Shown here in pieces: positions 53,811 through 61,202 of a stretch of DNA of 64,000 nt (positions are counted from its first letter, which is position 1; the number at the start of each line of letters is the position of its first letter). This DNA comes from CBDCFV01 sp965216425 (lineage in GTDB: Bacteria; Chloroflexota; Dehalococcoidia; Lucifugimonadales; UBA3495): positions 310,001 to 374,000 of the forward strand of contig CBDCFV010000006.1 of assembly GCA_965216425.1 (NCBI GenBank), in the 5' to 3' direction. The notes beneath the pieces were generated by a model that made no database searches, was not told the origin of the DNA, and saw only the letters and a list, made by a program, of their open reading frames with translations. The position numbers and the translations under genes were made by a program.

Positions 53811-54094
53811 ACCGGGATCTCGCTTCTGTTGGCGTAAACGATGGTTGGGCGCTTGAAGCCCCGTTCCGTGCAGAGCGGGTCAATGTGCAGGGCGAATTTG
53901 TTGAGGGCGCGTCCGTCGAGTTGGGGATGGCCGTCTTCCAAGATCACAGTTGTTCTTATGTAGTCTTCGCCATTGGCACCTGGCAGGATTTCTGAGGTTA
54001 CGTCGGCGATGGGGTAAGCGTCGGAAAGGTATTTGGCGAGCTCGATTTGCACGAGGTCGGAGACCTGTGCCAGTAGTGTGTTAACTGTGGTCAC
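53807..54094 (-). CDS. Small hypothetical protein upstream of the HEPN gene
   Basis: A 95-residue protein with LAQVSDLVQIELAKYLSD, DYIRTTVILEDGHPQLDG and a final IVYANRSEIPV, an alpha/beta pattern. Overlap (ATGA) with the HEPN-like gene suggests a two-gene module, perhaps a partner or antitoxin. The MNT nucleotidyltransferase motif usual in HEPN/MNT pairs is not present. ATG 54094 follows AAGGAGG. Confidence 0.55.
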   Translation of the reverse strand: MTTVNTLLAQVSDLVQIELAKYLSDAYPIADVTSEILPGANGEDYIRTTVILEDGHPQLDGRALNKFALHIDPLCTERGFKRPTIVYANRSEIPV

Positions 54095-54290
54095 GACGTT
54101 GACCTCCTTGTTAGGTTGGGTATGGTAATGCTATGGCTCCTGTGGACGGCGGGTCAAGCGGCCTCGTCCGAGTGGCTCGGCCAGCATCCCGGGTTGCTCC
54201 CTGTTGGTTCGGGCAGCCCATGGAACGGTTGATAGTAGCCGACCTCGATATGGTGAGGTCCCCGGCGGATAGGGTCAGCTCTTGCGCATC

Positions 54291-54347
54291 TGTGCCAATG
54301 CATACTTGCACCTGTCCACACTTGTGCCCATGCACACTTGCACACCG
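54291..54347. repeat. Second TGTGC(A/C) iteron cluster
   Basis: Units at 54291-54322 and 54323-54347 share TGTGCCxATGCAxACTTGCAC. They lie about 200 bp before the small operon at 53807-54094 and resemble the parA iterons in core motif, not in full sequence. Confidence 0.5.
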
Positions 54348-55227
54348 GCCGGTCAATGGCTCTACTCGCACTCTCCCGGCCAGTGACCTTACGTCATCGT
54401 CGCCCGATTCGGAGATGGACGGGCGCCAAACTTCTGCCGGTCGGCGTCAATTACCGCATTGCCTCAATCTACTCGCATTGCCTCACCCAAATCGTTACCC
54501 AACGCAAGTGGTTGCTTCAAATAAAATGCTACCCAAAATCGGGGAGGCGACCGCGTGGGAGGAGGCATCAGCAAGATGGCAAAACAGGAATTGCTGGCGA
54601 CGATCCGAGACCGCTATCGAGCTTCATCCAAGCGGGAGAAAAGCCGGATTCTGGACGAGTTCATCGCGGTGACCGGCCACCATCGCAAGCATGGCATCAG
54701 GCTGCTGGGGCAGTCCGGCGATGACGGAGAGCAGCAGCCGGCGGTAAAAAAGGGCCGACGGATCTACGACGAGGCGGTTCGTGAGGCGCTGATCGTGGTT
54801 TGGGAAGCTGCTGACCGGATCTGCAGCAAGCGGCTGAAGGCGGCATTGCCCCACCTGGTGGAGTCCATGGAGCGCCACGGCCACCTGGGTCTGGACCCCC
54901 TCAGGTTCGCCAACGGCTGCTGGCGGCCAGCGCCGCCACCCTGGACCGGTTGCTCCAACCCATCAGGATACCGGCGGGCCGCCGGCTCAGACGAAGGAGG
55001 CAGCAGTCGCCGGGCCGCAATATACCGGTGCGGACCTTCGCCGATTGGAATGCGCCGCCACCGGGATTTCTGGAGATTGACCTGGTGGTCCACCACGGCG
55101 GCTCTTTGTGGGGTTTGAAACTGCTGGAGATTTGGTGTGTCTTGGTAGATTGTGGTTGTTTCTGGTCGTCGTGTTGGGGTGACATTTCACGGTGTCGTCT
55201 GAGTGGTGGTTGTTAGATAATTGTCCT

Positions 55228-56607
55228 ATGGGAAAGTATAAGCCACCTGAGGGCTGGACTCTGCAAGCTTTTGCGTTCGCCTTGGATCCCACAGGGGGGC
55301 AATCTGAGGCAGTAAGGATGCACTTTGGCGCCCGCCGGTTTGCCTGCAATTGGGTTGTTGAGCAGTTGAAGGCTGACCTGGATGCCTACCGGAGCACTGG
55401 TATTGAGGGTGATGTTCCTTCGCTTGCGGGTATGAGAAAGCGCTGGAACGCCTGCAAAGATGTGGTTGCTGTCAACCGGGCGGACGGGCTTCCTTGGTGG
55501 AGGTCTGTTTCGAAAGAGGCTTTCTCGACTGGGATAGCCGATGCGGTGGACGCCTACTGGAGGTGGCAGAAGGCCAGGAAAGAGGGCAGTGGGATTCCCC
55601 GGGTGGGTTTCCCGCAGTTCAAGAAGAAAGGGGTTGACCGCGACCGGTACCGTATCACGACGGGCAGTTTCGGTGTTTGCGACAAGCGTCATGTGAAGAT
55701 ACCAAGGATCGGTGTCGTGAGGGTTCACGAGGACATGCGGCGCTTGGTCCGTTTGATGGATCGGGGGCGTGCCAGGGTTCTCGCCGCGACGGTGAAGCGG
55801 GAGGGGCACCGGCTTGTGGTTGTGTTCAGGGTTGAGGTTCGCAGGTGGCCAGTCAGGCCTCCGGCATCACCTTGCGGAAGGATAGGTATTGACTTGGGTG
55901 TCAGGCGGCTTGCCACCGTGGCGTCTGAAGACGGCACTATTCTGGAGAGTGTTGAGAATCCCAGGGCTTTGGAGAGTGAGCTGAAGGATCTTAGGCGTCT
56001 TTATCGTGAGAGGTCCAGGTGCACATTGAAGGACTCTGTCCGCTACCGCAGGCGGACGGAGAAGATTTCGAGGAAGCAAAGGAAGGTTGCGCAGGTCCGC
56101 TCCAATTCGATTCATGTCATGACCACCCGGTTCGCCAAGATTCACGGTGAGGTGGTGGTTGAAGGCATGAACGTGGCCGGCATGATGCAACAGAAGGGGC
56201 TTCCCGGTGCTCGTAAACGCCGCAGGGGCTTGGCTGACGCAGCTATGGGAGAGGTGAGACGTCAGTTGAGGTACAAAGTCTGTTGGTACGGGGGGAAGCT
56301 GGTTGAGGCCGGCCCTTACTATCCGTCGTCCAGGATTTGCTCCTCCTGTGGAGAGATGGGTAGTCCTGGGTGGATGGAGTTCTGGATCTGTGAAGTCTGC
56401 GGGGTGCGGCATCAGAGAGACGAGAACGCTGCGGTTAATCTTGCCCGTTATTCTGAGGGTGACGTAGGCCCAGTTGGGGCCTCCGATAAGCGTGGAGTCC
56501 GTGTAAGACCTCCGGTCAGGGAGGCGATGGGCGTTGGAGCGTCGAAGTCCGGGGCAGAGTCTTTAGGAAAGACGTTGAATCTGCTCGGACAACCCCGTGA
56601 GGGGTAG
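55228..56607 (+). CDS. tnpB: TnpB RNA-guided nuclease
   Basis: A 459-residue TnpB from ATG 55228 (MGKYKPPEGW). The helical N-terminal and wedge-type domain precede the RuvC-like nuclease with GRIGIDLGVRRLATV (Asp), EVVVEGMNVAGMM (Glu), a zinc finger CSSCGEMG with CEVCG, and RDENAAVNLARY (Asp). All catalytic residues are present, so it should be an active omega-RNA-guided nuclease. It lies inside a dead transposase gene in the same orientation. The C-terminal 50 residues lie where the guide RNA scaffold is usually encoded. Confidence 0.93.
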   Translation: MGKYKPPEGWTLQAFAFALDPTGGQSEAVRMHFGARRFACNWVVEQLKADLDAYRSTGIEGDVPSLAGMRKRWNACKDVVAVNRADGLPWWRSVSKEAFSTGIADAVDAYWRWQKARKEGSGIPRVGFPQFKKKGVDRDRYRITTGSFGVCDKRHVKIPRIGVVRVHEDMRRLVRLMDRGRARVLAATVKREGHRLVVVFRVEVRRWPVRPPASPCGRIGIDLGVRRLATVASEDGTILESVENPRALESELKDLRRLYRERSRCTLKDSVRYRRRTEKISRKQRKVAQVRSNSIHVMTTRFAKIHGEVVVEGMNVAGMMQQKGLPGARKRRRGLADAAMGEVRRQLRYKVCWYGGKLVEAGPYYPSSRICSSCGEMGSPGWMEFWICEVCGVRHQRDENAAVNLARYSEGDVGPVGASDKRGVRVRPPVREAMGVGASKSGAESLGKTLNLLGQPREG

Positions 56608-56638
56608 GAAAGCGGTTGTTACTAAAGTCAACCTTTTT
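56430..56638 (+). ncRNA. Candidate omega-RNA overlapping the 3' end of tnpB
   Basis: By family rule the guide RNA spans the end of tnpB and the right end of the element, with the guide reading into flanking DNA after 56638. The interval has several GC-rich hairpins, for example CCCCGTGAGGGG at 56593-56604. Assigned by position. Confidence 0.4.
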
Positions 56639-57665
56639 TCGAACGGTTCCATGATCCACGGCCTGGTGGCCACCTATATCTGCACCGGATGGACTGAAGC
56701 GGTGCCGCTGCTGGCCCGGGAGCAGTCCCTGGTAGTGGCAGGACTGGAGGCCATCGGAGGGCAGCTGCCCTTCCCCGTCAAAGGTATTGACTCGGACAAC
56801 GACAGCGTATTCATCAATGATACTCTCACCCAGTACTGCGCCGAGCGGGGCATCGAGTTCACCCGTTCCCGGTCGTACCGCAAGAACGACCAGGCCTGGA
56901 TTGAGCAAAAGAACGGGGCCGTGGTCCGCCACTTCGCCGGTCATGACCGCTACTCCGGCCCGGTGGCCGGACAAACCATGGCCCACCTGTATGGAGCGGT
57001 GCGACGGTATGTGAATTACTTCCAGCCGTCGTTCAAGTTGGTGGAGAAAACGCGGCACGGCTCCAGAGTGGTGAACGGTACAGCCCGCCAGCCACGCCCT
57101 GCGACCGGCTGATGCGGCACGACGCGGTCAGCGTGGAGATGAAGGCGGCGCTCAGTGAGTATCGGGTCAAGTTAGACCCGGTGGCGCTGCTGCACGCCAT
57201 CCGGGAAGCCCAGTCAGCCCTGGCGGCGGTTACGTCTCCCGAAATCCGGCCCACTCCCAGCAGTGAGAGCCAGGAACTGTTCCAGGCCAAGTTGCCCGAC
57301 TTGTGGCGGCAGGATGCAGCGTATACCTCACGGGAGCGGCGGGTGCAACCGCCCCCGCACCTGGCGAACTCGGCCGGACCCTTTCGAAGGAGTATGGTGC
57401 GACGTGCTGTCCTGGTTGCAGGAAGACCCGGACGCCAAGGCCATCGCCCTGCTGAAGTCCGCCCATCCCGACCGGTTCAGTGACACTCACTTGCGCACGC
57501 TACAACGCAGAGTGCAGCAGTGGCGCGGTATCATGGCCAAAAAGCTGGTCTACGCTGCGGTCGATGAGCCGGTGCCGGAACTCCCTGCAGTGCCGGAATT
57601 AGCGCTGGTTGGGGCGGGATCCCAGGTGCTAAAGTTTCGGTAACATTTCTCAATGAGGCAACAGG

Positions 57666-57836
57666 AACCGGCAAGAATGCTTGACGCGGGACACCGGACC
57701 GCAGTTCTCACCCCCTCGCCGCTCCGTCAAACACAACCCAGGCCAAAACGGCCTTGTTCAGAGGATTCTTAGCGGTCTCCGTTGAGGCCATGATATGGCG
57801 AGCTATTAGCGTCTTGCTGGTGGGCCAGAGGATAAG
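57666..57836. other. Gene-free interval 3' of the ABC operon
   Basis: About 170 bp without a supported gene. In comparable operons the ATPase genes (dppD/dppF type) would follow here; they are absent, so the operon probably lost them or they lie elsewhere. Confidence 0.4.
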
Positions 57837-58796
57837 TTAGCCGTATCGTATCCGGGGATTCAACCACCCGTATATAAGGTCGACAATCAGGTTCAGGATA
57901 AGGACCATAACAGTTACTAATAGGATGATGGGTTGGACTACCGGGTAGTCCCTCTGGATGATACCATCTATAAGCAGACTTCCCATCCCCGGAACCAAGA
58001 AGATGGACTCTATCAGCACTGCACCGCCCAGCAGGTTACCAAGCTGGAAGCCTACAATTGTGACTACTGGCAAGCAAGCGTTCTTCAAGGCGTGGCGGGA
58101 CACTACAGTCAGTTCCCAGAGGCCTTTTGACCGCGCAGTCCTGATGTAATCTTCCCGCATTACCTCCAGCATTGAGGAGCGAGTCAAACGCGCGGCGAAA
58201 GCAAGATTGTGAAAACCGAGGGCTAACGCAGGGAATATCATCTGTTGGAGGTTGGTGAGAGGGTCCTCCCATAATTTGCTGTAGCCTAATGGGGGGAGCC
58301 AATTGAAGAGCCGGGCGAGGAAGAACACCACCAGGATACCCACCCAAAATGTGGGAAGAGCTACCCCGGTCAGGGTGAATAGCTTAGTACCGTAGTCGAA
58401 CCAAGTATCCTGTTTCACGGCTGAGAGCACACCCAGAGGAACCGCTACCACGTAGGAGATGATGAGGGCGAGGACTGAGAGCTCTGCGCTGGTAGGGAAT
58501 CTGTTCTTGAGCAAATCGGCGACAGGGAGCCGGTAGAAGAAGGATTCTCCGAATCTTCCCGTCACGATTTCCCATATCCAAACTCCGTATTGGACGGGAA
58601 GCGACCTATCTGTACCTAGTTGACTCCTGAGTGCATCGAGGTCTTCCTGAGTGAAATTCCCCTCCCCTTCCAGGCCTCCAAGCATCGCTATCGCAGGATC
58701 GCCGGGCAATATCCGCATGATGGCGAATGCAAGGAAGGATACGAGAAACAGGGTGGGCAGAAAAAGAGTGAGCCTTCGAATGACGTATCTCGTCAT
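57837..58796 (-). CDS. ABC transporter permease, DppB/OppB type (second copy)
   Basis: A 319-residue inner-membrane permease from ATG 58796 (MTRYVIRRLTLFLPTLFLV), with the GDP motif in RILPGDPAIAMLGG, about six membrane segments and the EAA-type loop EVMREDYIRTARSKGLWELTV. It is a close paralogue of the permease at 60095-61057 (same length, many identical blocks). It is separated from the rest of the operon by a 359-bp gap that holds two small repeat elements. No strong ribosome site was seen. Substrate is probably peptides or similar. Confidence 0.9.
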   Translation of the reverse strand: MTRYVIRRLTLFLPTLFLVSFLAFAIMRILPGDPAIAMLGGLEGEGNFTQEDLDALRSQLGTDRSLPVQYGVWIWEIVTGRFGESFFYRLPVADLLKNRFPTSAELSVLALIISYVVAVPLGVLSAVKQDTWFDYGTKLFTLTGVALPTFWVGILVVFFLARLFNWLPPLGYSKLWEDPLTNLQQMIFPALALGFHNLAFAARLTRSSMLEVMREDYIRTARSKGLWELTVVSRHALKNACLPVVTIVGFQLGNLLGGAVLIESIFLVPGMGSLLIDGIIQRDYPVVQPIILLVTVMVLILNLIVDLIYGWLNPRIRYG

Positions 58797-58885
58797 GTCG
58801 CTTACCGCGAACTCTTTGGGACACTGGCCGACCACCGTCCAGCGAACATCAAGACATGACCTGACTGTCCTGGCATAGGTAACTA

Positions 58886-59029
58886 AACTAAAGCCAAGGT
58901 GGGATGTACATTCGAGGGGCGATGAAAATTGGCTTGGTCGCCGGTCAAGCCCTCTCATCCGTACTTGGAGAATGATCCGGCACCGCTGCTTGACCTCCAC
59001 TATCTGCGCATTTCACCTTGGATTTGGTT
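58886..59029. mobile_element. MITE derived from the AACCAAAGCC IS630-type element
   Basis: About 144 bp bounded by AACTAAAGCCAAGGTGGGAT on the left and ATTTCACCTTGGATTTGGTT on the right, next to TA on both sides. The ends match those of the 1,236-bp element at 27928 but no transposase is present, so it would need that enzyme to move. Confidence 0.78.
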
Positions 59030-59042
59030 AGTAGTACGACAT

Positions 59043-59144
59043 CTTTGAAATGATGAGTGGCCAATACCGACCTGAGCACTCGGCGATACTTGGCCGATGG
59101 TGCTCTTCGACAAGACACATACTCTTCAAGTCATCATTTCAAAG
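59043..59144. repeat. 102-bp foldback element
   Basis: Perfect 14-bp inverted ends CTTTGAAATGATGA (59043-59056 and inverse 59131-59144), with internal GAGCAC / GTGCTC complementarity. It abuts the MITE and precedes the DppC stop by 11 bp; it may also act as a transcription terminator or RNA stabiliser. Confidence 0.55.
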
Positions 59145-59155
59145 CAGTTGGGCCA

Positions 59156-60061
59156 CTAGCCGGTCCCCCGAAGCCGCGGATCCATGACGTCTCGAAGAGC
59201 ATCCCCCATGAGGTTGACGCCGAAGACGGCTAGCGATAATGCGACACCAGGGAGGACAGCCAGCCAGGGCGCCTCGTCGATGTAGGAGATACCGCCCTCG
59301 GCCAACATACTACCCCAGGTTGCAACGTTGGGCGGTACGCCTACACCAAGGAAGCTGAGAGATGCCTCTACTATGATGGCGTAACCGAGATTCAAAGTGG
59401 CCAGAATCATGAAGATCGCCATGCAGTTCGGGACCATGTGACGAAGAACGATACGGGGCCCACCGGCGCCTACCGCGGTGACCGCCAAGATATAGTCCAT
59501 TTCCTTAATGGCCAAAGCCTGGGATCGGACGGTTCGGATCGCACTGGGAGCTAATACTAACACCAGCGCGATGATGATATTGGTCACAGAAGAACCCAGG
59601 ACGGCCATGATAGCGAGTGCCAGAATGATGCCAGGGAAAGCTATGAATGCGTCTACAAAACGTTGGACGATGAGATCGAAACTCCCTCCAAGGTAGGCAC
59701 TGGCCACACCCAGCAGCGATCCGAGTGTTATCCCTATTCCCACACTAACCAGTCCAACGAAAAGGGAGATGCGGCCTCCATAGAATAGGCGGCTCATCAC
59801 GTCCCTTCCTACCGAATCCCCTCCCAGGGGCAGGAATCCGCCAGGCGGTGCGAACATATGCTCGCTGTGGATCTCTTCTGGATCAAATGGCGATATGACC
59901 GGCGCCAGGACCGCTATGATGATCAGGACTGCCAGGATCCCGCCACCAATCGCCCCCAAGGGCTTTCGCCGGGAAAAATCGATGAGTGCCCAACCAACGG
60001 AACGTAGCGGCGACCTGATCCGCCGGATCTGGCCTGCTGCTTGCATGGTGTCTTCCAGCAT
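59156..60061 (-). CDS. ABC transporter permease, DppC/OppC type
   Basis: A 301-residue inner-membrane permease with the OppC-type N-terminal cap (SVGWALIDFSRRKPLGAIGG), FDPEEIHSEHMFAPPGG, and the binding-protein-dependent transport domain with GRDVMSRLFYGGRISLFVG and an EAA loop including RSQALAIKEMDYILAVTAVGAG. It forms a heterodimer with the DppB permease encoded 33 bp upstream. The start could also be at MQAAGQIRR (60046). Confidence 0.92.
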   Translation of the reverse strand: MLEDTMQAAGQIRRIRSPLRSVGWALIDFSRRKPLGAIGGGILAVLIIIAVLAPVISPFDPEEIHSEHMFAPPGGFLPLGGDSVGRDVMSRLFYGGRISLFVGLVSVGIGITLGSLLGVASAYLGGSFDLIVQRFVDAFIAFPGIILALAIMAVLGSSVTNIIIALVLVLAPSAIRTVRSQALAIKEMDYILAVTAVGAGGPRIVLRHMVPNCMAIFMILATLNLGYAIIVEASLSFLGVGVPPNVATWGSMLAEGGISYIDEAPWLAVLPGVALSLAVFGVNLMGDALRDVMDPRLRGTG

Positions 60062-60094
60062 GGGTCCTCCTGGATTCGATATCCCCTTAAGCTC

Positions 60095-61057
60095 TTAAGC
60101 GTAGCGGATTCGAGGGTTGAGCAAACCGTAGAGGAGGTCGACGATCAGATTTAGGACCAGCACCATCACGGCGATAAACAGGATGATGACCTGAACTATG
60201 GGGTAATCTCTCTGAATGACACCGTCAACGAGGAGGCTGCCCATTCCGGGAACCAAGAAGATGGCCTCAACCAAGATCGCGCCACCCATCAGGCGTCCGA
60301 GCTGGAATCCAATAATCGTGACCACCGGTAGACAAGCGTTCTTCAGGGCGTGTCGGCCTATGACCGTCATCTCCCAGATCCCTTTGGATCGAGCGGTTCG
60401 GATGTAGTCTTCTCGCATCACCTCCAACATGGATGAGCGTGTCAGACGGGCGGCGAACGCCATGTTGTGGTACCCGAGCGCCAGTGCTGGGAAAATCATT
60501 TGTTGTAGATTGGTCAGCGGATCATCCCATAAGTTCGCGTAGGCTAGGGGAGGCAACCAATTGAAAGCCCGTGCCAAAATGTAGATCACGAGAATTGCTA
60601 CCCAGAACGTGGGGAGAGCTATGCCACCCAGCGTGAATACCCTAGAGGCATAGTCAAACCAGGTATCTTGCTGCACGGCAGAGACGACGCCCAGAGGCAC
60701 TGCGACTACGTAGGACATCAGCAGGGCTAGGATGGCCAGCTCTACGCTTATCGGTACACGGTTCCTCAGTATGTCCATAACGGACAAACGGTAAAAGAAG
60801 GACTCCCCGAGGTTTAGGGTAGCCATGTCTTTTACCCATACTCCATACTGGACTGGAATGGCCCGGTCAGTCCCCAGCTCTCTTCTGAGGGCGTCCAGAT
60901 CCTCCTGCGTAAAGGAGCCTTCACCCCCTTCCACTCCGCCCAGCATCGCTATGGCTGGGTCTCCGGGCAGGATGCGCATGATCCCGAAGGCCAGGAAGGA
61001 GACGAGAATCAATGTAGGGATAAAAAGTAGCAGCCTCCGGGTTACATATGCTGTCAT
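60095..61057 (-). CDS. ABC transporter permease, DppB/OppB type
   Basis: A 320-residue inner-membrane permease: MTAYVTRRLLLFIPTLILVS, RILPGDPAIAMLGGVEGG, EAA loop EVMREDYIRTARSKGIWEMT, and a conserved C-terminus GLLNPRIRYA. It pairs with the DppC protein just downstream. ATG 61057 follows CGGAGGG. The second copy at 57837 is nearly the same protein, so a segmental gene duplication is likely. Confidence 0.93.
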   Translation of the reverse strand: MTAYVTRRLLLFIPTLILVSFLAFGIMRILPGDPAIAMLGGVEGGEGSFTQEDLDALRRELGTDRAIPVQYGVWVKDMATLNLGESFFYRLSVMDILRNRVPISVELAILALLMSYVVAVPLGVVSAVQQDTWFDYASRVFTLGGIALPTFWVAILVIYILARAFNWLPPLAYANLWDDPLTNLQQMIFPALALGYHNMAFAARLTRSSMLEVMREDYIRTARSKGIWEMTVIGRHALKNACLPVVTIIGFQLGRLMGGAILVEAIFLVPGMGSLLVDGVIQRDYPIVQVIILFIAVMVLVLNLIVDLLYGLLNPRIRYA

Positions 61058-61202
61058 GCACCCTCCGTCCCGCTGACAATGATATTGGGCCAGTCTGCAG
61101 GGTACGGGACATTATGGGTTCACCTCATCACCGCCATCCGCTCTGCCAGGAACTCTAAAGTACGACTGACCCATAACTAGGAATAATAGGGGGTTTCGGC
61201 GA

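Larger units (their letters stand above)
55109..56638 (+). mobile_element. IS605/IS1341-type TnpB element without TnpA
   Basis: 1,530 bp between CTCTTTG on the left and TCGAACGG on the right. Joining the flanks restores the host transposase frame (G-S-L-S-N-G-S), so the ends are resolved to within a few T residues. No TnpA is present. Confidence 0.78.
54555..57643 (+). pseudogene. DDE (integrase-core) transposase, frameshifted and split
   Basis: The N-terminal part (MAKQELLATIRDRY, GHHRKHGIRLLGQSG, ADRICSKRLKAALPHLVESM) shifts at a C5 run near 54897, then reads LEIDLVVHHGGSL to the TnpB insertion at 55109. It resumes at 56639 with SNGSMIHGLVATYICTGWTE, GIDSDNDSVFIN (Asp), DQAWIEQKNGAVVR (Glu), shifts near 57080 and again near 57330, and ends RTLQRRVQQWRGIMAKK. 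At least four lesions; inactive. Confidence 0.78.
54510..57665 (+). mobile_element. Integrase-type insertion sequence interrupted by a TnpB element
   Basis: Outer ends share GTTGC-TCA-T-AAATG-TACC-AAA in inverted orientation (about 54510-54545 and 57625-57665). The element contains a decayed DDE transposase gene and a nested IS605-type TnpB unit. Borders are approximate. Confidence 0.6.
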
